Positions 54,567 to 63,731 of a DNA stretch of 64,000 nucleotides are shown here, piece after piece. The stretch comes from Peteryoungia rhizophila (GTDB taxonomy: Bacteria; Pseudomonadota; Alphaproteobacteria; Rhizobiales; Rhizobiaceae), in NCBI RefSeq assembly GCF_004912145.1, contig NZ_STGT01000003.1, forward strand, positions 907,449 to 971,448, given 5' to 3'. Made by a program: the position numbers and the translations under genes. Below the pieces are notes generated by a model. It was not told the DNA's origin. It worked only from the letters and a program-made list of their open reading frames with translations, and did not search any database. How positions within the stretch are numbered: position 1 is the stretch's first letter; every line of letters begins with the position of its first letter.

Positions 54567-54603
54567 GGACCGGCCCGCACCTCACCAGGTCTCGGGTCGG
54601 TCC
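54567..54603 (+). terminator. Terminator-like hairpin after dctM
   Basis: GGACCGGCCCG (54567-54577) and CGGGTCGGTCC (54593-54603) pair at 10 of 11 positions. Its 3' arm is part of the 40-bp repeat copied from the Ada-like gene end. Confidence 0.5.
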
Positions 54604-54621
54604 GGACGACAACGCAGGCAG
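54582..54621. repeat. 40-bp direct repeat, copy A (copy of the Ada-like gene 3' end)
   Basis: Identical over 40 bases to 56136-56175, and 46 of 48 over a slightly longer stretch. On the minus strand it reads CLRCRPDRPETW then stop, the last residues of the Ada-like protein, but has no gene attached. Confidence 0.85.
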
Positions 54622-54939
54622 CGGCACTTTCATCGGTTGGTTGCGCGACGTATCCAGGCCAGCAAATGGATGAACCAGCGAAGCCCATCCCATTCTTCAC
54701 CCTCAAGAGGGTCTTTCCAGGGATCGGGCTTTGCGTCAGCCCTGCGTCGCCGCCTGGATAAGGAGCTTTGCTGCATCGGATGACAGATTGTTACCTCGTT
54801 TGCAGATGGAGCCTGCTCCCGTCCTGTCGGTAATCGCTTGTCCTCCCCGACGCAGCCGGGAACGGGTTTCTCGTTCGGCGAAGGTTCGCCATGGGCGGTG
54901 CTGACTCGGTCGCGCACAGAGCTCATCTTCATCTCCCAT
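54622..54939. other. Region between direct-repeat copy A and the LacI operators
   Basis: No recognised gene. A minus-strand frame (54929 to 54630) starting MSSVRDRVSTAHGE and ending LRWFIHLLAWIRRATNR is open, with GGGAG before its ATG, but shows no family match; it may be a remnant. Confidence 0.3.
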
Positions 54940-55032
54940 TGAATCGATTCATTTCAACGTCACAAAATTATTGAATCGATTCAAAATGAGGCCTACATCT
55001 GTGCGAGTCAAGCAGAAATTGAACCGATACAA
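54940..55032. promoter_or_regulatory. Three LacI-type operators upstream of the LacI gene
   Basis: TGAATCGATTCA (54940-54951) and TTGAATCGATTCAA (54971-54984) are perfect palindromes; TTGAACCGATACAA (55019-55032) matches the latter at 12 of 14 positions. The central CG is typical of LacI-family operators. Autoregulation and DNA looping are plausible. Confidence 0.75.
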
Positions 55033-55053
55033 AACCTCTGCTACGGTTCCCCG

Positions 55054-56118
55054 ATGGTCACTTCTTCCCACACACCCATTCGTCTCAGGGACGTAGCCCG
55101 TGAAGCAGGCGTTTCCCAAGGCACCGCTTCCAACGTCTTCAACCGTCCCGATATGGTGCGCGAAGAAGTACGCAAGCGTGTGCTGCAGGCTGCAGAAAAA
55201 CTCGGCTATGCCGGGCCGAATGTCGCTGGCCGGCTCTTGCGTGCCGGCAAGGTCAATGCCGTGGGCGTGGCGGCCATCGAACCCCTGAGCTACTTCTTCG
55301 AGGATCTCTGGGCCCGCCATCTTCTTTCCGAAATCTCGAAGATCTGCGACGCGCAAGGGGCCGGTGTCGCGCTGGTTTCGGCGGTGAGCGATGAGCGGCT
55401 CGACTGGAACATCCAGTCCGCCGTTGTCGATGGATTCATCCTTCTTTGCGTCGAAGGCGGCGAGCGGCTGGTCGACATAACCCGCGCCAGAAAGCTTCCC
55501 TATGTCGCTCTCGCTATTGGCGCCGCCGACTCGAACATTCCTGCGATCTGCGTCAACAATATTGATGGCGCCCGCTTGGCCGCCGAGCATCTTCTCAGCC
55601 TCGGCCATCGTCGCTTCGGCATTCTCTCAACCCTGATCGACGACGATTGCATCGGTCTCGTCAGCGAAGCCCAAATGCGCGACGCCAGATACTCCACCTC
55701 CCGCGACCGCGCCATCGGCTATTGGCAGGCTCTCGAGACCGCTGGCATCGCCATTGCGGACACGCCGATCATGGTCACTCAAGAGGATGAGAAGAGCACC
55801 CACGCCAATATGGCAAAGCTCTTCTCCGGCAGCGATCACCCGACAGCCCTTCTTGCAATGTCGGACAAGATCGCCATGTGGGCCGTCGATTGGCTTTTCC
55901 GCAACGGATTTACCGTTCCCACTGATGTCTCCGTTGTCGGCTTCGACGGCGTTCCCGAATCCGCAGTGGCGACTCCAAAACTCACCACCATCGAACAGCC
56001 GATGGCTGAGATCGCCCGGCTTGCGGTGGAGGCGGCGCTGGGAGGGCTGCAGGTCGAGGGCCGTCGCATTCTCCCGGCCAAGCTTGTCGTGCGGCAAACC
56101 ACTGCACCTCCGCCATAG
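55054..56118 (+). CDS. LacI family transcriptional regulator
   Basis: 354 residues. The N-terminal HTH (IRLRDVAREAGVSQGTASNV, FNRPDMVREEVRKRVLQAAE, LGYAGPNVAGRLLRAG with the hinge) is followed by the periplasmic-binding-like effector domain (NIDGARLAAEHLLSLGHRRF, VVGFDGVPESAVATPKLTTI). It binds three upstream sites and probably autoregulates. Its effector is unknown and no adjacent sugar transporter exists. The whole gene lies between two copies of a 40-bp direct repeat. Confidence 0.92.
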   Translation: MVTSSHTPIRLRDVAREAGVSQGTASNVFNRPDMVREEVRKRVLQAAEKLGYAGPNVAGRLLRAGKVNAVGVAAIEPLSYFFEDLWARHLLSEISKICDAQGAGVALVSAVSDERLDWNIQSAVVDGFILLCVEGGERLVDITRARKLPYVALAIGAADSNIPAICVNNIDGARLAAEHLLSLGHRRFGILSTLIDDDCIGLVSEAQMRDARYSTSRDRAIGYWQALETAGIAIADTPIMVTQEDEKSTHANMAKLFSGSDHPTALLAMSDKIAMWAVDWLFRNGFTVPTDVSVVGFDGVPESAVATPKLTTIEQPMAEIARLAVEAALGGLQVEGRRILPAKLVVRQTTAPPP

Positions 56119-56135
56119 CGAGAAAGATCCGCACT

Positions 56136-56175
56136 TCACCAGGTCTCGGGTCGGTCCGGACGACAACGCAGGCAG
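56136..56175. repeat. 40-bp direct repeat, copy B (end of the Ada-like gene)
   Basis: This copy is the genuine 3' end of the Ada-like gene, starting exactly at its stop codon (56136-56138). Copy A lies 1,554 bp upstream. Confidence 0.85.
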
Positions 56176-56393
56176 GGGCGAAATCCGGCTGCGCTCGCCT
56201 GCTCTACCGTCTCGTAACAGACGAGGCTTTCGGGCCGCGCAGGACGGGCGGCGCAGGAGGGACGGCAGACGATGCCGGTGGAGATGACGCCATAGAAGAA
56301 GCGACCGTCCATGGAGCTGTCGCGGGTCCGGATCGCCTGCCACTGCGCCGGGGTCGGGCCGGTTTGTGTCGTGGTCGGACTGTCGATGCGCAT
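56136..56393 (-). CDS. Stand-alone Ada metal-binding (zinc) domain protein
   Basis: 85 residues from ATG 56393 (GGAGG upstream), matching only the N-terminal Ada zinc domain: WQAIRTRDSSMDGRFFYGVI, STGIVCRPSCAARPARPESL, FRPCLRCRPDRPETW. The four zinc Cys (CRPSC; CLRC) are present. In Ada the first Cys accepts methyl groups from phosphotriesters. No AraC-type HTH or O6-methyltransferase domain is encoded, so its role is uncertain. Its 3' end is duplicated at 54582-54621. Confidence 0.85.
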   Translation of the reverse strand: MRIDSPTTTQTGPTPAQWQAIRTRDSSMDGRFFYGVISTGIVCRPSCAARPARPESLVCYETVEQASAAGFRPCLRCRPDRPETW

Positions 56394-56641
56394 GCGGGCC
56401 TCCGATGTTTTGCCGGGCCGAGAATGCGGGCGAACGGGTTCGGAAGCCACCCGAAACCTGCTGGTCACAAAGCTGCGGTTTGCGCGAAGGCGCCTCGTCC
56501 CATATATGAGGGCGTGTCGACGTTTCCCAGCCGCATGCAATGACGCGTGACGGCGGAACGGAGGGACCGGCCGGCTTATCGGCATCCCGGATCGCCGAGC
56601 GTCTTGCTCGGCCGCATCCCGACGTAACCAATGGACCTCTC

Positions 56642-57922
56642 GTGTTAACCGAAATCTCCATCGTTATCTTTCTGACGCTCGTCAACGGCGTTCTCGCCAT
56701 GTCCGAACTCGCCGTCGTCTCCTCCCGCCCGGTCCGACTGAAGCTCCTTGCAGAACAGGGCAATCGGGGCGCTGCCATCGCCATCAAGCTCGCCGACGAT
56801 CCGGGCCGTTTCCTCTCCACCGTGCAGATCGGCATCACCCTCGTCGGCGTCCTCTCGGGCGCATTCTCGGGCGCCACGCTCGGCGCGCGCCTGGCCGGCT
56901 GGCTGCAGGCCCAGGGCCTGTCGGAAGCCCTGGCAGACGGCCTGGGTGTCGGATCCGTCGTCGTCGCTATCACCTATCTGTCGCTGATCGTCGGTGAGCT
57001 CGTGCCGAAGCAGATTGCGCTTCGTGCCCCCGAGCTCGTCGCGTCCAAGGTCGCACCGGCCATGGCGATGCTGTCCAAGGTCGCGCTCCCTCTCGTCTGG
57101 TTGCTCAATGCCTCCGGCAAGGCCGTTCTCGCCCTGTTGGGCCAGAGGGGCGAGCAAGGCGAGAAGATGACCGACGAGGAAATCAGGAGCGTGCTGGCAG
57201 AAGCGCACAGCGCCGGTGTCATCGAGGAAGAAGAATCCGAAATGATCTCCGGGGTCATGCGCCTCGCCGACCGGACCGCGCGCGGGCTGATGACCCCGCG
57301 GCGCGACGTCGAGGTCATCGACATCCAGGACGACTTCGCCACCATCCGTGAGCAGTTGCGCAATTCGCAGCGTTCGCGTCTTCCCGTGCGCAACGGCTCC
57401 TCGGATGAGATCCTGGGTGTCGTCTTCGTCAAGGACGCCCTGGACGCCTTCCTGCAGGGGACCGGTCTCGACATCCGTGCTCTGATGCGTGATGCACCCG
57501 TGGTTTCAGACCGGACCGGGGCCATGAATGTCATTCAGTCGCTGCGCCGCTCGCCGGCCCACATGGTTCTCGTCTATGACGAATACGGCCATTTCGAAGG
57601 TATCGTGACCTCGGGCGACGTTCTCGAAGCCATTACCGGCGTCTTCCAGGAAGAGGATGGCGAGGAGCCCCCGATCGTCGAGCGCGAGGATGGATCCTTC
57701 CTGGTCGCCGGCTGGATGCCGATCGACGAGTTTGCCGACGAGATGAACTTCCCGATCGAGGGTGATCCGGACTACGAGACCGTTGCCGGTTTCGTCATCG
57801 ACGAGATCAAGCGCCTGCCGTCTCTCGGTGAAAAATTCACCGCGAAGGGCTGGTCCTTCGAAGTGATCGACATGGACGGCCGCCGGGTGGACAAGCTGCT
57901 CGTCAAGCGGATCGACGCCTGA
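56642..57922 (+). CDS. CNNM-CBS-CorC family membrane protein (hemolysin-like)
   Basis: 426 residues from GTG 56642; an in-frame ATG at 56540 gives a non-conserved extension. DUF21/CNNM helices (EISIVIFLTLVNGVLAMSEL; FLSTVQIGITLVGVLSGAFS) with ELVPKQIAL precede a cytoplasmic CBS pair (MTPRRDVEVIDIQDDFATIR, VVSDRTGAMNVIQSLRRSPA, HMVLVYDEYGHFEGIVTSGD) and a C-terminal CorC_HlyC domain (DGSFLVAGWMPIDEFADEM). CNNM proteins are linked to Mg2+/Co2+ efflux and membrane integrity; the hemolysin name is historical. Confidence 0.88.
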   Translation: MLTEISIVIFLTLVNGVLAMSELAVVSSRPVRLKLLAEQGNRGAAIAIKLADDPGRFLSTVQIGITLVGVLSGAFSGATLGARLAGWLQAQGLSEALADGLGVGSVVVAITYLSLIVGELVPKQIALRAPELVASKVAPAMAMLSKVALPLVWLLNASGKAVLALLGQRGEQGEKMTDEEIRSVLAEAHSAGVIEEEESEMISGVMRLADRTARGLMTPRRDVEVIDIQDDFATIREQLRNSQRSRLPVRNGSSDEILGVVFVKDALDAFLQGTGLDIRALMRDAPVVSDRTGAMNVIQSLRRSPAHMVLVYDEYGHFEGIVTSGDVLEAITGVFQEEDGEEPPIVEREDGSFLVAGWMPIDEFADEMNFPIEGDPDYETVAGFVIDEIKRLPSLGEKFTAKGWSFEVIDMDGRRVDKLLVKRIDA

Positions 57923-57967
57923 TCGAACCGGTCGCGGCAGCGCATGCTTTGAAACCGGCTGTCGCGT

Positions 57968-58474
57968 TCAGCGCGATTGCCGGTTCCAGACATGCTGAAC
58001 CACCGCAAAGACAAGGCCGACCAAAAGCGCCGGGACGAGATCATCCAGCATCACGCCCCAGCCGGTCGGCACCTGCTCGACATAGGCCATCGGCCAAGGC
58101 TTCAGCCTGTCGAGGAAAAGGAAGAGCGCGGCAAACGGCACCAGCATTTTCCAGCCGGCCTGGCGAATGAGGGATGCGCCGAGCAGGAAGGCCGCCACTT
58201 CATCGATGACGATGCGGCGGTCATCCTTCACGCCCGTCGCCAGATCGATCGCCGACGAGACATAGACGCCGAGGGCGAAGATGACGATGGCCAGCATCGG
58301 CACCGCAAGCCTCGGCAATTTGATCGATAGCAACAGCAGCGGCAGGAGGGCAAAGACTGCCAGCCCTGCCCTGAAGGGCACGACCAGCCCTGTGCCAAAC
58401 CAGGTGGCCATCAGCCACTGCCAGGTCGGAACCAGATCGAAGCCTGGCGGCTGCAGAATATGAAAATCGGGCAT
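57968..58474 (-). CDS. pgpA: Phosphatidylglycerophosphatase A-like protein
   Basis: 168 residues with PgpA features: LMATWFGTGLVVPFRAG, KDDRRIVIDEVAAFLLGASL, LFLDRLKPWPMAYVEQVPTG and WGVMLDDLVPALLVGLVF. PgpA dephosphorylates phosphatidylglycerophosphate to phosphatidylglycerol, using Mg2+ bound by the Asp/Glu of these motifs. ATG 58474 was chosen; the ribosome site is close (GGAG, 3 bases). It converges with the CNNM gene. Confidence 0.82.
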   Translation of the reverse strand: MPDFHILQPPGFDLVPTWQWLMATWFGTGLVVPFRAGLAVFALLPLLLLSIKLPRLAVPMLAIVIFALGVYVSSAIDLATGVKDDRRIVIDEVAAFLLGASLIRQAGWKMLVPFAALFLFLDRLKPWPMAYVEQVPTGWGVMLDDLVPALLVGLVFAVVQHVWNRQSR

Positions 58475-58673
58475 GGGCTCCACGGGTCGAGATTTCGAAT
58501 TTTCGGTTCTCGGTCGGGGCGGACCGAGGACACGGGTTGCAGATATGCGTCCATGGCCTTCACGTCGAGGCGGCTCACGGGAAGTTTTTTCACCGACAGG
58601 CAGGTCCGGCGGGTGTCACGGCCGTGAAAATCGCTGTAGTCGTCAGACACTTGCTCCCAATTGCATCAGGTCC

Positions 58674-59351
58674 ATGGAAACTTCACTTTATCTGCCGGTC
58701 AAAGCCTTCCTCGAAAAGGCAGGCTACACCGTCAAGGGCGAGATCGGCGGCTGCGATCTCGTGGGTCTCAGCGATCAGGATCCGCCGATCCTGGTTGTCT
58801 GCGAACTGAAGCTCAGCTTCAATCTCGAACTCATCCTGCAGGCCGTCGATCGCGCGGCTGTTGCCGACGAAGTCTGGATCGCGGGGCGCGTCTCGGCCAA
58901 GGGCAAGGGTCGCGAGAGCGACAAGCGCTACCGCGATCTGTGCCGCCGGCTGGGGATCGGCATGCTTGGCGTTTCGGATCAGGGCGATGTCAGCGTCATC
59001 GTCGGGTCGGTCACGCCGATGCCGAGGACCAATCCGAAGCGGCGGTCGCGGCTGATGCGCGAACACCAGAAGCGGCGCGGCGATCCGGCCGTCGGTGGCA
59101 GCACCCGCACCCCTTTGATGACCGCCTATCGCCAGCAGGCGCTCGGCTGCGCATCAGCGCTTGCAGCGGGACCGCTCAAGGTGCGGGAGATCAGGGCACA
59201 TGTACCGGAGGCGGCCAAGATCCTGCAGGGCAATGTCTATGGCTGGTTCGAGCGTGTGGAGCGCGGCGTCTATGGATTGACGCCGGTGGGGCTGGAGGCG
59301 CTGGAGCGGTGGGGGCAGAAAGACGCAAACCTCCCGGTCGTCGCCACCTGA
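58674..59351 (+). CDS. DUF2161 putative PD-(D/E)XK-type phosphodiesterase
   Basis: 225 residues from ATG 58674 (METSLYLPVKAFLEKAGYTV). The nuclease-like core shows KGEIGGCDLVGLSDQDPPIL followed by VVCELKLSFNLELILQAVDR (the E-x-K-like motif), then VADEVWIAGRVSAKG, and a C-terminal winged-helix-like part (ASALAAGPLKVREIRAHVPE, GNVYGWFERVERGVYGLTPV). It matches DUF2161. Its target nucleic acid is unknown. Confidence 0.8.
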   Translation: METSLYLPVKAFLEKAGYTVKGEIGGCDLVGLSDQDPPILVVCELKLSFNLELILQAVDRAAVADEVWIAGRVSAKGKGRESDKRYRDLCRRLGIGMLGVSDQGDVSVIVGSVTPMPRTNPKRRSRLMREHQKRRGDPAVGGSTRTPLMTAYRQQALGCASALAAGPLKVREIRAHVPEAAKILQGNVYGWFERVERGVYGLTPVGLEALERWGQKDANLPVVAT

Positions 59352-59450
59352 TTGGGTGGTCGATGCTCCAGAGCGCATGCATAACTGCCGGCGGACGAGG
59401 ACGGAATAAACGCCGCCCCCTTCTCATCGTGGGCGGGCCGGCCTTCCCCG

Positions 59451-59822
59451 TCAGGCCTTACGCGTAAACAGGATGACCGCGAACAGCAGGACGCCGGCGA
59501 AAGTCACCAGCGAAGAAATCGCCACGACGGGTTCCAGCGCCGGGTTGCCGGTCAGCATCAGGAAGAGCGACGGCGCCATGACCAGGATGCCGATCGTGTA
59601 GAGCATGTACTGGATCTTCGCGATCCGGCTTGCGGCCTGGACCGGGTTCAGCGCGTAGTAGATGCCGAAGATCGCCATGGTGACCCAGCCGAGCAGGTTG
59701 ATGTGCGCATGGGCGCCCGTCGCTTCGAACTGGTGCGTGATCGACATGTAGAGACCGAGACAGATGCCGGCGATCAAGAACAGGATCGCCGTGCGGAAAT
59801 ACCAGACGGATAATGTTGGCAT
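59451..59822 (-). CDS. Small heme-copper-oxidase-subunit-I-like membrane protein
   Basis: 123 residues with four transmembrane helices: FRTAILFLIAGICLGLYMSI, THQFEATGAHAHINLLGWVT, then two more. The AHAHINLLGWVTMAIFGIYY segment matches the start of NorB/CcoN-like subunits, where the His residues ligate heme, but the rest of subunit I is missing. It may bind heme or act as a small oxidase accessory. It has no oxidase neighbours. Confidence 0.65.
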   Translation of the reverse strand: MPTLSVWYFRTAILFLIAGICLGLYMSITHQFEATGAHAHINLLGWVTMAIFGIYYALNPVQAASRIAKIQYMLYTIGILVMAPSLFLMLTGNPALEPVVAISSLVTFAGVLLFAVILFTRKA

Positions 59823-59937
59823 GTTGAAATCCCCCGAAACAACGGAGGAAGATTAACATTGCTTCGGCGTGGCGCAAATATGCTGACAATCGTCATTTTC
59901 GGGTGGATCGGGCGGAGGGATCCCGAAGCGGTGGTTC

Positions 59938-60408
59938 TCAGAGAAACCCGATCCAGCGCCCGGCCAGGAGCGCCCCCAGCCAGAGGAAGAGCGAAGCCAA
60001 GGCTGAGAACCGGAGGGGCGCTGTCACGGGCGCGCCTTGCGTCATCGTATGCCAGCCACGGGACCGCTTGACCGCAAGCGCGTTGGCGGTCGCGAAGAGG
60101 ACGAGCAGGATCTTGATTAGGAAGGCGGTGTTGCCTGCATATTCGACGGGGCGCACGGAAAACAGGAGCGCGCCAGTGACGACCGCACAGGCAAGCGCCA
60201 CGGCCGCCACGCGCGAGAGCACGATGGCGGTATCGTTGAGCGGCAGGCGGGCAAAGGCGCCGAGAAGGCGCAGGTCGAGGATGACGCTCGCGCCCAGCAG
60301 CATGCCGAGCGAGAGGATGTGGCTAGCATTGGCGAAAATGTAGAGCGTCGGCGAGCGGATGAGCGCCCTTGCCACAAAGCTATCACCGAGAGGGGCCAGC
60401 CACTCCAT
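59938..60408 (-). CDS. DUF6644-type membrane protein
   Basis: 156 residues with four hydrophobic helices, starting MEWLAPLGDSFVARALIRSP. An early TLYIFANASHILSLGMLLGA contains a His inside a helix, a possible heme or metal ligand. It is commonly paired with a DUF6152-type periplasmic protein, as here: the partner gene ends five bases upstream. Function unknown. Confidence 0.75.
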   Translation of the reverse strand: MEWLAPLGDSFVARALIRSPTLYIFANASHILSLGMLLGASVILDLRLLGAFARLPLNDTAIVLSRVAAVALACAVVTGALLFSVRPVEYAGNTAFLIKILLVLFATANALAVKRSRGWHTMTQGAPVTAPLRFSALASLFLWLGALLAGRWIGFL

Positions 60409-60413
60409 GCCCG

Positions 60414-60788
60414 TCAGTTGGTGACGATGCGGTTGGGATAGATGTCGTAATTCTTGCCCGACACGATGACACGCACGGCCTTCAGGCGCTTTTCATCCGG
60501 ATCGAGCGAGCGGTTGCCGCGAATGGTGATTTCGTCACCGACATCGACCACGCCTTCGACGAAGCCAGAACGCTGGGTCAGGCCGGGATTGCCGAGTTCG
60601 ATGCGCCAGCCGCCATCGGCGGTGTCGAGTTCCAGGGTCGGATGCGGCGGGGCAAAGGAGATCGCGGTGATCGTGCCGGTCAGGTCGATCTGGTCGGCCT
60701 CGGCCCAGGACCAGCCGTGATGGGCCATGGCGGCACCGGCAGAGAGGGCGACGCCCGCAAGGGCAGAGAGGGAGAGTGATCGGTTCAT
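60414..60788 (-). CDS. DUF6152-type secreted protein
   Basis: 124 residues from ATG 60788 (GGAG upstream) with a signal peptide (LSLSALAGVALSAGAAMA). Mature sequence begins HHGWSWAEADQIDLTGTITA, includes FAPPHPTLELDTADGGWRIE and ends VIVSGKNYDIYPNRIVTN, a small OB-like beta-barrel. The HH motif right after cleavage resembles metal-binding N-termini. It precedes and is probably co-transcribed with the DUF6644 gene. Confidence 0.75.
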   Translation of the reverse strand: MNRSLSLSALAGVALSAGAAMAHHGWSWAEADQIDLTGTITAISFAPPHPTLELDTADGGWRIELGNPGLTQRSGFVEGVVDVGDEITIRGNRSLDPDEKRLKAVRVIVSGKNYDIYPNRIVTN

Positions 60789-60887
60789 GGTCGTTCTCCG
60801 GATTGGTTGACACCTAACCTCAAGGGTAGTGCGCGGATCCGGTTTTGCGACCTCACCTTTGCTTGATCGCAGAGTGAGGTCGGACAA

Positions 60888-60909
60888 GGGCGCCGGTCTT
60901 CCGGCGCCC
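60888..60909. terminator. Hairpin downstream of the SulP gene
   Basis: GGGCGCCGG (60888-60896) and CCGGCGCCC (60901-60909) form a perfect 9-bp stem with a 4-base loop. There is no T-run. A second stem GACCTCAC (60849-60856)/GTGAGGTC (60874-60881) lies beside it. Confidence 0.6.
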
Positions 60910-60922
60910 CCTGCCCTTGATG

Positions 60923-62410
60923 TCAATGCAGGGCGGCACTTGCGGCGAGCCGCTCGTCCTTGTCGTGCAGGGCGAAGCGGTCGACCATGTCGGCGCTCGC
61001 CTCGTTGAAGCCGAGGACATCGACCTCGACACCCGCCTTGCGGTATTTCAGCACGATCTTATCCAATGCGCCGACGGCCGTGATGTCCCAGAGATGGGCG
61101 GCGGTCACGTCGATGACGACCTTCTCCGCCACGTCAGAGAAATCGAAGGCGTGGATGAAGCTCTCGGCCGAGGCAAAGAAGATCTGGCCCGTGACGCGGT
61201 AGGTGACGGTGCCGGATGCCCCGTCGGCGTGGCGGATGACGCTGAACAGCTTGGCCACCTTGCCGGCGAAGAAGATGCCGGAGAGCAGCACGCCGACAAT
61301 GACGCCCTTGGCGAGATCGTGGGTGGCAACGACCGTGACGACGGTTGCCAGCATGACGACGGAGGACTGCCAGGGATTGCGGCGGAGATCCAGGATCGAG
61401 CGCCAGGAGAAGGTGCCGATCGAGACCATGATCATGATGGCGACCAGGGCTGCCATCGGGATGATGCGGACGAGATCGTCGAGCACCACGATGAGGAAAA
61501 GCAGGAAGGCGCCGGCGACGAAGGCCGACAGGCGTCCGCGGCCACCCGAGGTGATATTGATCACCGACTGGCCAATCATGGCGCAGCCGCCCATGCCGCC
61601 GATCATGGCGGAGGCGATGTTGCCGGTGCCCTGGCCGATGCATTCCTGGCTCTTGTTGCTCGGCGTATCCGTCATGTCGTCGACGATCTGAGCGGTCAGC
61701 AAGGACTCGAGCAGGCCGACGGCGGCGAGCGTGATCGAATAGGGCAGGATGATCTGCAGCGTCTCGAGGGTGAGCGGCACATCCGGCAGCAGGAAGACCG
61801 GCAGCGTCGAGGGCAGTTCGCCAAGGTCGGCGACGGTGCGCAGGTCCATGCCCGTCCACCAGGCAAGCGCCGTCAACACGACGATGGCGACCAGCGGCGA
61901 CGGGATTGCCTTGGTCACATAGGGGAAGAGGTAGATGATCGCGAGGCCACCGGCGATCATCGCATAGGTCAGACCCGGCACGCCGATCAGCTCCGGCAGC
62001 TGCGCCATGAAGATGAGGATGGCGAGCGCGTTGACGAAGCCTGTGATCACCGAACGGGAGACGAAGCGCATGACGCGGCCGAGCTTCAGGAAGCCGGCGA
62101 GGATCTGGATGATGCCCATCAGGATGGTGGCGGCGAAGAGATATTGCAGGCCGTGTTCCTTGACCAGCGAGACCATGATCACGGCGGTGGCGGCGGTGGC
62201 AGCCGAAATCATGCCGGGCCGGCCGCCGACGAAGGCGGTGACGCAGGCGATGGCGAAGGAGGCATAAAGGCCAACCTTGGGATCGACGCCGGCGATGACC
62301 GAGAAGCCGATGGCTTCTGGAATGAGGGCAAGTGCTACGACGATGCCCGAGAGGATATCGCCACGGATATTGGAGAACCACTCGCGGCGGTAATTGATAA
62401 AGCTTTGCAT
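60923..62410 (-). CDS. SulP/SLC26 family anion transporter with STAS domain
   Basis: 495 residues. The SulP membrane core is clear: [60 protein letters not shown] and the motif [22 protein letters not shown]-terminal STAS domain follows ([40 protein letters not shown]). SulP proteins move sulfate, bicarbonate or C4 acids. It lies just downstream, on the same strand, of a sulfate-binding protein gene, suggesting but not proving a sulfate role. Confidence 0.9.
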   Translation of the reverse strand: MQSFINYRREWFSNIRGDILSGIVVALALIPEAIGFSVIAGVDPKVGLYASFAIACVTAFVGGRPGMISAATAATAVIMVSLVKEHGLQYLFAATILMGIIQILAGFLKLGRVMRFVSRSVITGFVNALAILIFMAQLPELIGVPGLTYAMIAGGLAIIYLFPYVTKAIPSPLVAIVVLTALAWWTGMDLRTVADLGELPSTLPVFLLPDVPLTLETLQIILPYSITLAAVGLLESLLTAQIVDDMTDTPSNKSQECIGQGTGNIASAMIGGMGGCAMIGQSVINITSGGRGRLSAFVAGAFLLFLIVVLDDLVRIIPMAALVAIMIMVSIGTFSWRSILDLRRNPWQSSVVMLATVVTVVATHDLAKGVIVGVLLSGIFFAGKVAKLFSVIRHADGASGTVTYRVTGQIFFASAESFIHAFDFSDVAEKVVIDVTAAHLWDITAVGALDKIVLKYRKAGVEVDVLGFNEASADMVDRFALHDKDERLAASAALH

Positions 62411-62634
62411 TGTTGATTTTTCACAGTTGTTGCAACGGTCCGAGAGGGACTCGGGCCAGAAAAAGACGATGGTTGCGTTGCTGTGTTGTCTGGCGGATCG
62501 GCGGCCAGAAGAGCCACCCGGATTTGCACCGGGTCCATGTGGATAGTGGTTCTGTAGCTGAAAAGGTGCTGCGGCGCAACGACGGGCGGCGGCCGGCCGT
62601 CAAGAGGCCGTCGCTTCGCATCCTCTACAAACAG

Positions 62635-62663
62635 AGAAGGCGGCCCTTTCGGAGCCGCCTTCT
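62635..62663 (-). terminator. Terminator after the sulfate-binding protein gene
   Basis: AGAAGGCGGC (62635-62644) and GCCGCCTTCT (62654-62663) form a perfect 10-bp stem between the sulfate-binding protein gene and the SulP gene (minus strand). It suggests separate transcripts. Confidence 0.75.
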
Positions 62664-62684
62664 TGCCTCGGGAGGAGCCGCCCG

Positions 62685-63701
62685 TCAGGGGCGGTAGATC
62701 TGGTCGAAGACACCGCCTTCGCCGAAATGCTCAGGCTGTGCCTTGGCCCAGCCGCCGAAGAGCGGATCGTCGATGGTGATGAGGTCGAGCTTCGGCAATT
62801 CGGGGCCGGAGCCTGACGTCACGAGGTCCGGACGCGAGGGGCGGTAGAAGTGCTTTGCCGCGAGCGTCTGGCCTTCCGCCGAATAGAGGTAGTTCAGGTA
62901 GGCCTCGGCTTGTTTGCGGGTGCCCTTCTTGTCGACGACGACATCGACGACGGCGACCGGCGGTTCGGCGAGGATCGACAGCGACGGGGTGACGATGTCG
63001 AACTGGTCGGCGCCGAATTCCTTGCCGGCGAGATAGGCTTCGTTTTCCCAGGAAATCAGCACGTCGCCGATTTCGCGCTGGGCAAAGCTCGTGAGCGAGC
63101 CTCGAGCGCCGGTATCGAGCACAGGAGCGCGGCGGTAAATCTCGGCGATGTAGTCACGGATCTTCTGCTGGTCGCCTCCGTATTCCTGGTTGGCCCAGGC
63201 CCAGGCCGCGAGATAGTTCCACCGCGCGCCGCCCGAGGTCTTCGGGTTCGGGGTGACGATCTGCACATCGCCCTTCACCAGATCGCCCCAATCCTGGATG
63301 CCCTTCGGATTGCCCTTGCGCACCAGGAAGACGATGGTCGAGGTATAGGGGGACGAGTTGTTGGGCAGGCGGGTGCGCCAGTCCGGCGCGATCAGCTTTG
63401 CCCGCTCGGAGATGATGTCGATGTCGCTCTGCAGGGCGAGTGTGACCACATCGGCCTCAAGGCCTTCCATCACGGCGCGGGCCTGGCGGCCGGATCCGCC
63501 ATGCGACTGGCTGATCGTCAGCGTCTCGCCTGTCTCGGCCTGCCAGTGCTTTGCAAAAGCCGTGTTGAACTCGGCATAGAGCTCGCGTGTCGGATCATAG
63601 GAGACGTTCAGGAGCTCCGCAGCGCCTGCCGGCAGCACAAGGCCGGTGGACAGGCTCAATCCGACGAGAAACGCCGCAAGATTTTTCCCAATGCACTTCA
63701 T
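62685..63701 (-). CDS. Sulfate/thiosulfate-binding ABC transporter protein, orphan
   Basis: 338 residues with a Sec signal ([19 protein letters not shown]). The Sbp/CysP pattern is strong: [40 protein letters not shown] (sulfate-binding Ser/Gly loop), [57 protein letters not shown] precedes the ATG. It captures sulfate or thiosulfate in the periplasm. The cysTWA genes that normally follow are absent; a SulP gene lies downstream instead. Confidence 0.93.
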   Translation of the reverse strand: MKCIGKNLAAFLVGLSLSTGLVLPAGAAELLNVSYDPTRELYAEFNTAFAKHWQAETGETLTISQSHGGSGRQARAVMEGLEADVVTLALQSDIDIISERAKLIAPDWRTRLPNNSSPYTSTIVFLVRKGNPKGIQDWGDLVKGDVQIVTPNPKTSGGARWNYLAAWAWANQEYGGDQQKIRDYIAEIYRRAPVLDTGARGSLTSFAQREIGDVLISWENEAYLAGKEFGADQFDIVTPSLSILAEPPVAVVDVVVDKKGTRKQAEAYLNYLYSAEGQTLAAKHFYRPSRPDLVTSGSGPELPKLDLITIDDPLFGGWAKAQPEHFGEGGVFDQIYRP

Positions 63702-63731
63702 GTCTGTGCCTCCTCTCTGGCGTTAACGATT

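Noticed and set aside
53179..54783. A 534-codon plus-strand frame overlapping dctM
   Set aside because: The DctM domain is fully explained in the other frame and this frame shows Arg/His-rich shadow sequence.
54630..54929. Minus-strand frame with C-terminus WFIHLLAWIRRATNR
   Set aside because: It has GGGAG before one ATG and a plausible tail, but low overall coding character and no family. Kept only as a possible remnant.
60917..62416. A 499-codon plus-strand frame opposite the SulP gene
   Set aside because: Composed of Asp/Gly/His-rich repeats typical of antisense reading of membrane helices; SulP and STAS motifs on the other strand decide it.
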